Source: Clitoria ternatea (Eukaryota > Streptophyta > Magnoliopsida > Fabales > Fabaceae). Taken from it: a stretch of 64,000 nt of DNA. Numbering within the stretch: position 1 is the stretch's first letter; each line of letters starts with the position of its first letter. The notes below the pieces were generated by a model. That model did no database searches. It saw only the letters and a program-made list of their open reading frames with translations, and was not told the DNA's origin. Positions 11,244 to 26,200 of the stretch are shown piece by piece. Made by a program: the position numbers and the translations under genes. The stretch is from contig CM075673.1 in NCBI GenBank assembly GCA_037962975.1, forward strand, positions 147,208,667-147,272,666. The letters run 5' to 3'.

Positions 11244-14200
11244 CTGCCATCCACACTTAAACATATGAGAATGCCATCCACACAATATGGTAAAATCAAA
11301 TAGTGAGAAATAATGAAAACAAGAATCGTATCCTTCATATCAAACAAAATTTTACAAAACAAGAAGCAAGGTTGTTGACTTGACCTTGAGTACAATTTTA
11401 TTTATTCCACAAGTTCAAATGATAAAGAATATTGAAAAATAGAAATAAATAAATTCCACATCAGACAACGTCTTGGGTAATAGCCAATGTTTTTATAACC
11501 TGACTGACTATTAAACCGGTGAAAGCATTGGTTCACGGTTCATCAGTCTAACCAAGCTCGAACCAATAGGATCAAATATATACTTAAACAATTAATAATA
11601 TATTAAATGATAAATTAATACTATCTCCGGTTCCAAATATAAGCAAATTTTAGTGGAATTTTTTGGTCCCTTAATAAAAGCAAAATTAGACTTTCCCAAT
11701 GTTATTAAATGCTTGTTTACCAAATATGTCTTCATTACATATATTTCCAAGGCCACTAATTCTTCATGTAATAAATGATACTAAGGGTATTTTAAAAAAT
11801 TAAATCAAATAAGTGGTAACATTAATGCAAATAACTATCTCCAACAACTATTCTTAATATATGTGAAATTAGGTATTTTTGCTTATATTTAGAACCGGAG
11901 GTAGTATAATTTTATAAGGAACTAAGTTAAACATTACTCTCTTTGGTTCTATTTATAAGATAATTCAGACCAAAAGACATATGTTAAGAAAACATGTTGA
12001 CGCATTGATCTTTATAAAAAAACACTGTAACATTCTAATTTTATCCTCATTGAAATTCAAACTTTACTTTAATGTTAATGTGACATTATCTAAGTGAGGG
12101 AAAATATGGAAAACAAATTAATACTCATAAATTGGCAAGTTTGTCTTATAAACAGGACTAGAGAGAATATATATATATATATATTAAGTGCTGCAGGGAC
12201 ATATAGTTGGACAGGGTCTAGTCCCTCTCCCTCCATTCCCCCATTTATCATTCCTTCTAAGAGACCAAAAAACAAATAAAATAATAATAATACATATTAC
12301 ATTCAAGGAAATATGGTGGAGTAGTGGTACTCAAGCTCTTTGCTTGTCTTAAAAACCAGGGTTTTACCGACAATTCCAAACTTTTTGCAACATTTTAACA
12401 AATCACTGGTTTTGCCAGCTTTTACTGTTTGTGTTGAAAGTTTCACATCAATCAGAGATATGGCCAATTACTAGGTAAGGGTAATCCTCATTAGAGATAC
12501 ATAGCATGTGACCTGCTACTGATTCTACCAGTCATTCTGTTAGCATTCTGTTTTGTATTGAACTAATTCTGTCACAACTCAGTTTTACCTTTTACTCCAT
12601 ATGATTACCCTCTCTCTCTCTCTCTCTCTCTCTATCGAATTCTTTCAATCCTCATTTATGAACTAGCTTTTACAATTGAATTAGACTTAATACCCAAATT
12701 TAACACGATATCAAAACCTACCTCTCTCTCTCTCTCGATTGAATTCTTTCAATCCTCATTTATGAACTAGCTTTTACAATTGAATTAGACTTAATACCCA
12801 AATTTAACACGATATCAAAACCTACCTCTCTCTCTCTCTCGATTGAATTCTTTCAATCCTCATTTATGAACTAGCTTTTACAATTGAATTAGACTTAATA
12901 CCCAAATTTAACACGATATCAAATCTCTCTCTCTCTCTCTCGATCGATCAAATTCTTTCAATCCTCATTTATGAACTAGCTTTTACCATTGAATTAGACT
13001 TAATACCCAAATTTAACACGATATCAAAACCTATCCTAGATCCATTAATGGTCCATCCGTGCAAAGGTGTTGGGTCACCCGTATTTGTCAACGCTCAAGA
13101 TGTTCATTCTTGGACGAAAAGAGATGTGTTAAAAGTCTCACATCGACTAGAGATATAACCAATTAATAGCATATAAGATGAGGGTAATCCTCAACCTATG
13201 AACTAACTTTTAAGATTGAATTAGACCTAATACTTAAATTTAACACCGAGTCCAATTCAAATAACATTGGTATCTGATAATACATACTAGGCATAAAGTT
13301 GATTCATTATACTATTATTAGTTCTATTATCAAAATTTGTTACACCACAAAACACTCCCTGATTCATTCTGCTTTCTTTTATTTCCTTCAACAGCAACTG
13401 TATCAACGACCAATCCACAAAGGCATACATATATTATGAATTTATGAGAGACAGAAATAACTCTTTCCGTTTGGCTCAGCCTCATCCCCACTTCAGGAAA
13501 TAGGAAAGGAGATGTTAAAATGCCTTACATTAACTAGAGATATGACTAAAATACTGCTCATAAGACTTAGCAATCCTTCCCCTTTGAGCTGGTTTTGGGG
13601 TAAGTTAGATTCCATCCATTTCTAATAAGATGGATGAAAGCTAAACATGTATTGATGGATAAATATTTTAGGGACAAAATGACCCAAGTTCTGGTCAATC
13701 ATAAAAAGCAAATAACGTTAAATATGGTGAAATTAATTATTGCTCCAAGCTCAAGAACGACAACCAACATTCTCTCCCAGCTCCTTCTTTCTCTTTCTTG
13801 TCAAGGAGGCAAGAAAAGCATCTGGAGAGAGCAGAACAGACATATGTGGAAAGACAGACAATTGGTACTCCTTATTCTCAAATGTCACTGTTAAAGAACT
13901 TGTAACAGCTCCACATTGTATATAATATAATATAATGTAATTGTTGTAATTAGTACAGTGTACAGATTTACAGAAATCATAATGTTAAGTATATTTTTAG
14001 GAAAGCAACGGAGTTTGCTTATCAATAATAATCAGAAATTTCAAACCTTTCCTTGAGTCCTTGATTACAAGACCATTACTTTATGTTGCTTTCAGCAAAG
14101 AAATCGAATATTATGCAGTTAACTGGCTATACAAAAGATATTGATTTCTTGCTTATAAATACCCTTGAGTGATTAAAAGCTAACAATGAGTAAAATGGCA

Positions 14201-17200
14201 TACCTCTATAAGCTTTACATCAATTCGATCTCCCACTTTAAAAACCTGGAGTGTAAGTCAAATATCATCCCAGTATTATTTGCATATACAGATTAACTTT
14301 CTTTAGAAAATGGAATACAAAGAAATGCTTACATCTTCTGCCTTGGGTAGCCAACCTGAACTTAATTCACTGATATGACAAAGTCCCTACATAAAATCAG
14401 AAGATATGTCCCAAATAGTAGTTATAAAGTTTGGAATTTCCATCATTTTATGGAACCATGACCCTTTTCTTTCAAAATTTTTTAAAGCATTTTTAGAGGA
14501 AATGAAAATATTAAAAGGGATATATTTTTTCTAATCATCTGAGAACAATTAAAACAATATAGGAAGCATTTGCTCTAAAACATGATGTTGAGAACAAGGA
14601 AACCAAGAGACATTGGATGAATTCCGTGTTTTTGAATACACATCGGAGTATCCTTTTTATAATAGCAATGTAATAAATACAGGATCAAATTACAATCATA
14701 TACAATCAATCCTAATTACATATTTCTATATTTACAATATTCTAACACTCCCCCTCAAGCTAGAGCATATACATCATATGCACCAAGCTTGTCACATATG
14801 TATTTAATGCGAGGACCCCTAAGAGACTTTGTGAGAACATCTGCCAATTGGTCATTGGAATTTACAAATTTTGTAACAATGTCCCCTGATACGATCTTCT
14901 CTCTTATGAAGTTGCAGTCAACTTCAATGTGTTTGGTCCTTTCATAAAACGCCGGATTAGAAGAAATGTGCAACGCAACTTGATTGTCACAAATGAGAGT
15001 CATAGATGTAGTTTCCCCAAATTTTAGTTCTTCAAGCAAGTGTTTGAGCCATATGAGCTCACATGTGGCCAAAGTCATAGCTTGGTACTCCGCTTCTGCA
15101 CTTGACCGGGCTACAACACTTTGCTTTTTACTCTTCCAAGAAACCAAGTTATCCCCAAGGAAGACACAATACCCCGTTGTAGACGTCCTATCAATAGGAG
15201 ATCCTGCCAGTCAGCATCTGAGTATCCAGTTATTCGAGTATGACCCTTGTCTTCATACAAGAATCCTTTACTTGGTGCCCCTTTGATATATTTTAAGATG
15301 CGGATGACTGCATCCGAATGACCTTCACAAGGGGGGTTGAGAAATTGACTTACTACACTGACTGCAAAGGAAATGTCAGGACGTGTGACAGTACGGTAAT
15401 TCAACTTTCCAACTAGTCTTCTATATCTTTCTAGATCTGAGAGAGGCTCCCCCTGTTTTGGCATAAGCTTAATATTAGGATCCATGGGAGTATCTACTGG
15501 TTTGGTCCCCATCAAGCCGGTCTCCTCTAAAATATCCAACGCATACTTTCTTTGAGAAATCACAACACCTGAACTAGATTGTGCCACCTTTATTCCTAAG
15601 AAGTAGCGAAGCCTTCCAAGATCTTTTGTCTGAAAGTGATGATGTAAGTGTTGTTTTAAGAGAGCAATGCCAGTGTGATCACTCCCTGTGAAGACAATGT
15701 CATCAACATACACAACCAAGTATTACTCGGAGGTAGAATGGCGATAGAAAATAGAATGATCTGCCTGACTCTGAGTCATGCCAAATTCTTTTACGACAGT
15801 ACTGAATCTGTCAAACCATGCTCTTGGGGATTGTTTAAGACCATACAGGGACTTCGGAAGCCGACAAACCAATCCTGAACACTCCCCCTGAGCAACAAAA
15901 ACAGGTGGTTGCTCTATATATACTTCTTCTGTAAGATCGCCATGGAGGAAGGCATTCTTGATGCCAACTGAAAAAGAGGCCAATGACTAATGGCAGCAAT
16001 GGAGAGGAATAGGTGAACAGAAGCCATCTTAGCCACCGGGGAGAAAGTATCACCATAATCAAGGCCAAAAATCTTGAGTATATCCTTTGGCCACCAAACG
16101 AGCTTTCAGACGATCAAAAGAACCATCTGGACCAATTTTGATTGTGTAGACCCACCTACATCTGACCAGTCTTACCAGAAGGAAGAGGAACAAGATCTCA
16201 AGTTCCACTGCTTTGTAGTGCACTCATTTCGTCAATCATGGCTTGTCGCCATCCAGGATAGGACAAAGCTTCACCTGCATTTTTAGGAATGGCAACAGAA
16301 GACAAAGAAGACACACCAATATAATGGGAAGGTTACAGACGATGATAAGACAAGGCAACATAATGAGAAGGATTACGAGTGGAACGAATACCTTTACGGA
16401 TAGCAATAGGAAAACTATTATCAGTGGGCGGAATGAAGGAGATGGAGGAGTTGGCTCCAAAGGTGAGTCAAAAGGGACTCAATCAGCTGGAACTTCCAGA
16501 GCAGGACGGGGCCGGCGTTGATATACCTGAAGAGGACGAGGTGGATTGGTCGGGATATCGGCGACCACCGGAGACTGATATATAACTTGCATGGGAGAAA
16601 CAGAAACAGGACCAGAAGAAGTAGGACTAGACACACGGTTCTCAACATCAGCCGGAAAATATGGAGTAGACTCAAAAATGGTAACATCAGAACGATTTTT
16701 GATTTAGTTGCAAAAATTTTAAAAGATTGAAAATAACTCAGAACGATTTTTCATTAGAAATAACCAGGTACACCTAGAGTAATCATCAATAAAAGTAACA
16801 AAATGTTGATAGCCTAAATTAGACACTGTACGATACGGACCCAAATATCAGAATGAACTAAGCTAAAGGGAGACGCAGCTCACCAAAGATGTACAACCAT
16901 GTTTACCTAATTGACACGACTCACAAGATAATGTAGACAACTTGGAAAGGGTGGGCACCATTATTTGCAATTTATGAAGACTTGGGTGACCCAACCAAGC
17001 ATGGAGGAGACTGGAATCAACCGCTGACCCAACGTGTGCAGAAGGTTGAAGTTGATAAAGCCCATGTGACTCACATCTAGTGCCAATCATCCGTCCCAAA
17101 CTCTGGTCCTGGATGAAAACAGAATTTTTAGTAAAGGAGACAATGCGATCAAGAGAGTAAGTTAAACGACTAATGGATAATAAATTAAAAGGAGACCCAG

Positions 17201-20200
17201 GCATATAAAGAACATTGTCAACGGATAAAGAAGGAAGGGGATGAACAGTGCCAAGTCCATGAGATGGAGTATGGGACCCATTGGCCATAGTAATAGAAGG
17301 TAAACAATTAGAACTAGAAAACGTAGAAAATAAAGACTTGTTACCAATGATATGATCGGTGGCCCCAGAGTCAAGGACCCAAGGACCAAGAGAATGAGAA
17401 ACACCAACAAAAGAATTACCCATTTGCACTACAGAAGCCGCGGAACCTGAAATTTTAGACTCCTCTAACCACTAAAGATAGTCATCGTAAGTAGGTGTGG
17501 GCACAACTGGCGTTCCAGACGAAGGGGTGGTGGTGTGTGACTCAGGCACTCCAGTAGGGACTTGCTCAACATTTGCCATTCGTAGGGGCAACCATGTAAC
17601 AGGAAACAACGGTCAATAGTATGTCCAAGCTTATAGCAGTGCTTACATTTTGGGCGAGGTCTGCCAAAACAACAATTGTTGGTGCGGTCCTGAGCAATCA
17701 AAGCAGAAGTGTCAACCTCAACAGGAACAGGCACCGACGGAGGAAGTACAGGTGCGGGAGACTTGGCCTTGACACAAATGAGAGTGGACCAAGTAGAATC
17801 CATGGTAGGGACCACAGGAGAGCCAAGAATTTGCTCACGAACAACCTCATACTCAGGAGGGAGACCGTGTAATGCTAACGCCATACAGAGCTTGCGACGG
17901 TTCTCAAGATCTGTGGATGGATTGTTAGCCAAGGGAAGAACTTCATTCAAATCATGAAGAACACCATTAACCTTGCCCAGATAATCAGAGATAGGACCAG
18001 TAATCTACTAAGGAGTTAGCAGCTGCATAAGAGTCTCACAAACCCCATATAACCGTTGAGTATCATTTGCATAAAGGAGTTTGGCTTGCGCCCAAAGAGA
18101 TTCACAGGTGTCATAAGGGCGAAAAATTTGTTTCTGCGTAGGAGACAAGGTGGATTTCAAAATGCTACAAAGTTGAGCATCGAGAGTACCCCATTTAACA
18201 GATTGGCAGCAAAAATAGAGTCTTCTTTGGTTGTAAGATGGTCAAGATAACCATGTCCCTTAAACCAAAGTTTGACATCAAAAGCCCATGTCCCATAGTT
18301 GGTTCCATCAAATTTTTCAGCATTCAGAGTGTTAAGGACAGTGATAGGACTAGTAATAGCAGCAACAGCCATCAGGAAAGAGAAAATGAACAGTAACAGA
18401 GGAGAGAAAAAGTGCAAAACGAAATGTAACAGCGTCAAATGATCTCTGAATCAAGTAACCAGTAGCAGAAACAGTAACTACACAGGGAGGCGATCACGAC
18501 AGGCCAAGGCGGAAGCTGAACGGAGCAGCCACGCGCCGATGGTGGCGCAGCCAGGAGAGAGAAACTGACGGACAAAAAAGCCGGGAGTGGGGGTGCGTGC
18601 GGCGGCCAATCGAGCCGGGGTTTCGGGGTTCGGCCGATCGGTAGACTGCGGTTCTGATCTGGTGGTGGTCGGCCGGAAAAAGGTAGCTACAGTGTACGCG
18701 GTACTGTTCACCAGAGAAAAAGCTAGAAAAAAAACTGGAAATACAGTCGGAGAGAAATACACGGCCGAAAAAAAAGGATCGAGAACCTAGAGATGAAACA
18801 CAGGTTTCGAAAAAAAAAATCACCAGTAAGCAGTGGGCTCACTGGAAAACACGGATTAGGGTTGCCTCTCGTTAGGCTCTAAATACCATGTTGAGAACAA
18901 GGAAACCGAGAGACATTGGATGAATTCCATGTTTTTTATACACATCGGAGTAGCCTTTTTATAATAGCAATATAATAAATACATGATCAAAATACAATCA
19001 TATACAATCAATCCTAATTACATATTTCTATATTTACAATATTCTAACACATGAGATTTGAGAAATAGAGCATGCAAAATACAACTTAATTAGAAAACTA
19101 AAAATTCAACTATGGTTTAGAAGCAATCTGGTGGTATATATTTCTATCTATAATTATGCTTTTGGCAACTAGGTAGAGGCATGTACCTCTCGTCCAGGTG
19201 CTATCTCTACAAAAACTCCATATGGGGCTATTGACTTGATTTCACAGTTCCTGCAGTATAGAAGGCAGCACAATTATGTACACTTTTAATCAATAGTTCC
19301 CTTTTGCAAACATATTAGAAAACAATTTAAGGAACGCAAAAGGATTTTTATTTTTTCTAAATTATCTTTTGTGCCCTTGATATCATGGCTTTTTTAATTT
19401 AGCCTCTCAACTTCAGAAATTTGGAACATTAAAAGTTTTCATTTCCCAGATCCCATGTAGTCCTTCCCTTCTGTTAGTTTTGTCCATTACTTATTAGTTT
19501 TTGTTTATTATCTACTCTCCAATAAATATCACGATTTTTTAATTTGGTCCATCTAAATTTTAACTATCAAGATTTCCTTAATTTCTACTCCCAGCCATGT
19601 AGGCACTTAACGTTAGTGCCATTTGTTGTTTATGTAATTAGGCTGTGTTAGAATAATAACCGCATATATTAGGATTAATTAGATTGATTTTATCTTTATA
19701 TAAAATAGGAAGCTGTATATCTTGTAATTATGAACAATTCTCTATAAATGCAAAAGCTCCGCTGTGATCACAACACACGAAATTCATATGATCTCTTATT
19801 TTCTCTCTCTCTCTCTCAATATGATAACTAGAACCTAACAAAAGTTCCTTCTTTTCCATGATCTTCCGGTGAGCCACTGCTCACTCCGTAAGTTTTTTTC
19901 AAAACCTTAACTCTGTTCAGGGTTTTGAAACCTTCGACTAGTCTTCCTCCAGTGTCCCTCTTTCAGCACATCCATGGCTGCTTCATTTGTTCCTCTTCTT
20001 GATTCTTCTGTTTTACTTTTCCTGCAACAACGACAATACACCTCATAAAGGGGGTAGGCCACATCCTTATTGTGACCATTGTCTCAAACCAGGCCATAAT
20101 GTTAATAGGTGTTGGAAACTTCATGGCCACCCTCCTCACACTGCTCAGATCGCTCACACATTTGTGCCCCCTACATCGCCTTTAGCTCTGCCATTACTAT

Positions 20201-23200
20201 AGGATCCAACTCTATCACCCTCCTATAATGACTTCCTGAAGTGGTTTAAAGAACGTCAGGCCTCTGGTTCCACTACTATTGTTGCACACATTGGTAATTC
20301 CTTCGTTGGCATCTCCTATTCTTTGGTCCTTGGGTCCTTGATTCAAGGGCCACTGACCATATTCCTGATAATCAGTCTCTTTTTTCTTCCCTTTCTACCA
20401 CTGGTTACTTACCTTCTATCACTATGGTCAATGGTTCCCAAACATAGTCTTGAGGTATTGGTATTGCCTATCCTCTCTCTTCTCTTGTTGATAATGTGTT
20501 ATTAGTTCCTGATACCCCCTTTAATTTGTTATCCATTAGCTGGCTTACTCGTACTCTTGATTGTGTTATCTCTTTTACTAAAGCTTATGTTTCTCTGCAG
20601 GACCGGAAATCGGGGAAGATAATTGGCTTTAGATGTGAGTCTCACGGCCTCTATCAACTTAATAAGCCATCTCTTGTTGGTTCGGCATCAGCGTCCCCTC
20701 TTCTCATTCATGCTTAGTTAGGACATCTAGGTTTGGATGCGTTAAGGAAATTAGTTCCTAATTTGTCTAAATTAGAGCCTTTGTCATACAAATCCTGTCA
20801 ATCAAGTAAGCATACTCGTACTTTCTTCTCCAACCACATTAATAATTAGACCACGTCCCCTTTCGCTTTGGTTTATTCAGACGTTTGGGGTCCAAGTGTT
20901 ATTTTATCTTCTTTAGGATCTAGGTATTTTGTTATCTTAATAGATGATTTTTCCTGTTACACATGGTTATATTTGATGAAAGTTCGTTCTAAATTATTTT
21001 CTATTTTTCAGTCTTTTCTATGAAATAAAAACTAAATTTGGGATCTCTATTTGTGTTTTACAAAGTGACAATGCACGTGAATATTTGTCTAACCAATTGT
21101 AGACTTTTATGGCATCTCAAGCTATGTTGCATCAGATTTCTTGCTCTCATACCCCCAACAAAATGGGGTTGCTAAGCATAAAGATAGACATCTAGACACA
21201 ACTCGGACTCTTCTTCATTCTCATGTCCCTCTTCAGTTCTAGGGTGACAAAGTTCTTACTGCGTGTTATCTCATCAATCGTATGTCTTCCGCTGTTTCGA
21301 AAGGTAAAATTCCTCATCAGGTTCTATATCCTTATCGTCCATTTCATCCTTTATCCCCCCGACTCTTTGGTTCTACTTGTTTCTCTCATGCTCTTGGTCA
21401 TGGGATCCATAAGTTAACTGCTCGATCTAATAAATATATTTTTGTTGAGTATTCCCATTCCCATAAATGATACAAGTGCTACTCTATTACTCTTCACATG
21501 TATTTTATCTCTGCAAATGTCACCTTGCTCGAGTCAAGAGTTGCTAAAGTTTTATAAGGTGTATACTAGTCATATTCCTGGCCGATGTAGGACTTACACC
21601 CCCCCAGGACTGGACATATGATGCGTGAAGTTAGCAGGACTGGACATCTGCAGGTGGCCCAACATTCAAGGCGGGTCAAGCTCTAATACCATATTAGAAA
21701 TTGTCGGGCCTAACTCAATCCAAGAGCTAGCTCATACGATGAAAATTGCCCTCACTTTATATATTTTAATTGGCTGTATCTTTAGTCCTTGTGGGACTTT
21801 GAACATACTCCTTCACACCCAGGAATAAACATCTGAAGCAATTATAAATATGTGTGTCCCAAATAACGTGGGACTTACAACACACCTCTCACGGGTAACC
21901 GGACAATGGGTCTAGGATAAGCTTTGATACCATCTTAAATTTGCGTATAGTGTCAACTTAATCCTAAAAGCTAGCTCAAGAGTTAAGGGTTGTCTCAAGC
22001 CATATAAGGTGCACACTAACCATATTCCTAACCGATATGAAACTTATTTTAACATCTTAATACCCTACCCTCACGCCCAAGACTGAACACCTGTGGGTGG
22101 CCCTACATTCTAGGTGGGTCAGTCTCTGATACCACATTAGAAAATCATAAGTCTAACTCAACCCCAAAGCTAGCTCATAAGGTGAGGAGTACCCTCACCT
22201 AATATTCTTTTAATTGGTCATATCTCGAGTATAGTAGTTGAAATGTAGAGGAGCGGTCATGATCGAGCCTTGAAATCGCGTCGCGGCCCTCTCTTACAAT
22301 TCTCCTTCAATCCTGGTGAAAGTTAATATGGAGCAAATCCACTATCGAGACATTGTGTGTCGTGGGCAATTGCAGCTTCTCATTGTCGTTGTTCACTCCC
22401 AGGTCCAAAACTATGTTGTTTTCGTATTTTTAAGGGTAAACAGGTAATTTTTACTTCCACTCTTCTTTTAGTTTAGGGGTTTTAGTAACTTGATTCACTT
22501 CTCTTCTTCTGCACCTTTCTAACAGTCGTCGTACCTTCTATTTCTTCATCTTTTTTGTTGTAAACCATCTCCAACAGCACTTCAATAACTCTCCATCAAT
22601 GGCAACCGGTGGTACACAGCCTACAAACACATCTAGGACCTATTAATCAACTGCACAAACTTAAATGTACAGGCCAACGAGGACGAACATTGACTTTGCT
22701 TGGACTTAGAATTACCTAAGGGACACAGAACTTAAAGTGACTTATGTTTTTTTGTGGGAAAACCACCACCGGTGGTATAACTAGAGCTAAGCAGCATCAG
22801 TTGGGTACAGTTGGGAATGTTTTGAAGTCTATGAAGACCCGGAAAGATGTGAAAGAACAATTGAGGGCAGCAACTGCCAAAAAGTTCGCGGACAAAATTG
22901 TTTACATGAATGAACTTGAGGATGAAGATGGAGAGGAGGAACAAATTCAAGAAATAAGGGCCGTCAAAAAAGGGAAACGAGTTGCATCTTCAAGTGACGC
23001 TTCAACAATAATTTTAAGGAAGTTAAAAAATTTTAAGGGGCCAATTGATCTGGGGATGAAGACGGATCCGACAATAATAGCAAAATAAGTTAAAGATACT
23101 AAACAAACGAATATTAAGGACCACTGTGTTAAGGAGGTAAGGGCAATAACTTTGCAATACATAGAGCAATTCCTTGTCAAATGCAATTGCTTTTAATGTG

Positions 23201-26200
23201 GTGCATACAAAGAGCTTCATGCAAAATGTTGGAAGCTATGGGACAATATGGTCCTAATCTGAAGCCTCTAAGCTACCATAAGTGCAGAGTTCTTCTTAAG
23301 AAGGAGTTAGAGCACACCAAAGAGTTGATGAAGAACCATGAGGTTTGGAGAGAGAACCGTGAATACTCTATCATGTCTAATGTTTGGACAAATAGAAACG
23401 GTAGGACATTGGTTAATTTTTTAGTGAATGCGCCCATCGGGACTATGTTCGTGAAGAGCGTTGATGTCTCTTCTTATATGAATATTAGGGAGAAGGTGCA
23501 TGAGTTGCTACATAAGTTTGTGGAGGAGATTGGAGAATTGAAAGTTGTCCAAGAGATCACAAACAACGAAAGCAATTATAAGTTAGTCGGTAATTTGATT
23601 TGATTTTAATTTGATTTAATCAATCGAAAATTTAGGCATTGACTAATTATACTAATTGTTATGTGATGTAATGTATCTTTTTAGGTAAGTTGTTGATGGC
23701 CAAGAGGCCACATTTATTTTGGACGTCGTATGTTGCGCATTGCCTAAATTTGATTTGATATTGGAAGACATTGCCAAGCTTACAAGGGTCAAGAGGGCCA
23801 TAGACAAGCTTGTTGGTTACATCTAGAACCATTGCTTGGCATTGAATCTCATGAGAAACTTCACCAACGACACAGAGTTGGTGAGACATGGAGTTATAAG
23901 TTTTGTTACGACCTTTTTGACGTTGCAAAGGTTATACAATCTAAGAAACAAACTTCATAAGATGTTCACATCGGATAAATGGTTGTGAAGCAAGGGTGCA
24001 AAAGAGGCCGAGGCTGAGGCCAAGAGAGCAATGAATACGATCCTACTTCCTACATTTTGGGCTAATGTGGTTGATAGCCTCAAGGCTAAGGGGCCTATTG
24101 TGCTAATGTTAAGATTGGTAGATAATAATAAGAAACCTGCAATGGATTACATCTATGAAGCTATGGAGAGGGCTAAGGAAAACATTCAAAATGCTTACAA
24201 AGGAAATGAGAGAAGTATAAGGAAATCTCTGAGATAATTGATATGAGATGGGATTGTCTGTTGTACCATCCATTGCATCTTACGGGGTATTATCTCAATC
24301 CCCAATTCTGCTTTTATCTGGCTATAAAGAAGGATGGGGAGTTGAAGCATGACCTCATGACGGTTATTGAGAGGTTGTCTGAAACTTCTAGAAATGAAGA
24401 TATGGTTGGAGTAGAATTGGGAAGTTACAAAATGGCTGATGGAATGTTTGGTGGAGCTAGGGCTATACGACAAAGAAGTATGTTGGCCCTTGGTAAATGT
24501 TTTCCTCTTTGTTTCATAACAATAGTTGTTTGTTATTCATGAAACAAACTAATAATAGCTTTGTTTGATGTGTACCATTTTCATGGAACCAATGCAAGCA
24601 ACAAACTAATATATGCAGAAAAAGAAAGTGATAAATACCTACCTATATACATCACCAATTGTTGGGACCATTGTCAAATTACTAATAATAGCTTTAGACT
24701 TCTCTAAACTAGATAAATCTTTTGCAAATATTTTCACCTGCAAAAGCCACAAAATTATTCATCATATATTAATACAAGAGTAACTAGAATACTGATATAA
24801 AAGCATGTAGATAAGCTGATTGTTCTCATACAGTGCCATCATCTTCTGCATCGATAGCCTCTACTCCCGATTCCTCAATAATGCTCTTCACTTTTTTCCC
24901 ACCAGAACCAATTATAAGATTTATTCTCTCAGGTTTAACCTATAAAAAATGTATGTATGTGAACCAATAAATGATTAAGCGATAACCAACAAGGGGGAGA
25001 AAGGAAAGCAACAGACCTTGATAACATGAATCAGAGGAGCATGCGTGGAAAGCCTTTTTGCTGGAGGAGGTGAGCAATTCATCATGGCTCCTAGATTAGG
25101 TAACAAAAGAAAGGGGTAACAGAGAACAAAGATATTCAAGATGTCAACAATAACCAAAGAAAATTAATATAAAACTTCAAAAATATAAAAATAATTTTTT
25201 TAAAATTTTATGGAACTAACTATGAATATTGTGCTCCAAATCACATAAGATGATGTTTATTTCACGAAGAGAAAAGAATAAATAGAATGGAAATTAGAAA
25301 GGTTGTAAATAGGAAGATGAAGAGTGGTACCTATTTTCACAATTGCAAAGACAACAAATGGAAATTATTGAAAATATTCACATTCCCCTGCTTTGTAAAA
25401 GAAAGATAAGGCCACTCTACTTATATTTACTAGTTTGGTTCTCATATCATGTGACTCTTGAATAGAAAACCTTTTAGTATAGGTTCTTGACAATAAAAGC
25501 TTTTGACTCATTAATCATTATCCCATCATGAGCAATCTACTCCTTACATCTTCTGTATTCACACACTTCTTAAATCTTATACATAGAAGTTTAATATTTT
25601 TGGACTATTCATCATTTTACTAAACACACTGTAAGAGACTGAAAACTCCTAATATAACATAAAAAGCAAGATATGCAATAATTAAGGTAGACTAAAGTCT
25701 CACATTGCACAGAGTTACCAAAAGCTCAATTATATTGTCCATATTTGACATTAACCAAGAAGACAGTTGTAAGATGACTGGTTCATGCTTCGGAAGGTGC
25801 AGTACTATGGCATTCTGTTTCCGTATAAACATAAGCTCTTCATCACTCCAAGAAATATTCACGATTTGGAAAAAAAGGAGCAAAAGATAATAAAATTACT
25901 AATGATTGATGAGATTGGATTGAAACCTATTACCTATTTATAATTGTTAAATGAGGGAAAGCGAGAGTATGTGAATTCCGTGTGTTTTGAACACCAACAG
26001 AGCTATTGTATTTATAGGAGATTTTACATGATTATAGATAAGATAATGCAAATATAAACTAATTTAATCTAATTAATTAGAGATAACTCTATCTAATCTA
26101 ATTAATCAGAGATAACTCTATCTAATCTAATTAATTACAGATAATTCTATCTTTAAGTTTAACACTCCCCCTCAAGCTGGAGCATACAGATCATATGCAC

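Larger units (their letters stand above)
14586..19049 (-). mobile_element. Ty1/copia element A
   Basis: Complete in outline: left (3') LTR 14586-14747, right (5') LTR 18889-19049, target duplication CATGA (14581-14585 and 19050-19054). On the minus strand the primer-binding site TGGTATTTAGAGCC abuts the 5' LTR and a TTGAGGGGGAG polypurine tract abuts the 3' LTR. By eye the LTRs differ at about nine of 162 positions, so the insertion is not recent. The interior reads gag, protease, integrase remnant, reverse transcriptase, RNase H with many stops and shifts, and the catalytic part of integrase is deleted. It lies in sense orientation in a PNP1 intron. Confidence 0.93.
19646..21535 (+). mobile_element. 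Ty1/copia element B, truncated
   Basis: 5' LTR about 19646-19821 (TGTTAGAATAATAACC ... CTCTCTCAATA) followed by a degenerate primer-binding site TGATAACTAGAACC. Interior: a gag zinc knuckle, protease, pre-integrase and integrase. Most of gag is missing between the leader (about 19970) and the zinc knuckle. The element stops at about 21535, before reverse transcriptase, where TRIM sequence begins; no 3' LTR. It is antisense to PNP1. Confidence 0.82.

Noticed and set aside
12611..13025. Centromeric or subtelomeric satellite
   Set aside because: Only four copies, and the unit is derived from the neighbouring TRIM LTR.
24510..24551. TTTGTTTCAT/ATGAAACAAA inverted pair as hAT termini
   Set aside because: The arms are about 20 bp apart, forming a hairpin rather than the two ends of an element; no 8-bp duplication found.
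25692..25883. Additional PNP1 exon between copia C and the AMMNCSPPP exon
   Set aside because: The translation does not match PNPase and the flanking exons already join in phase without it.
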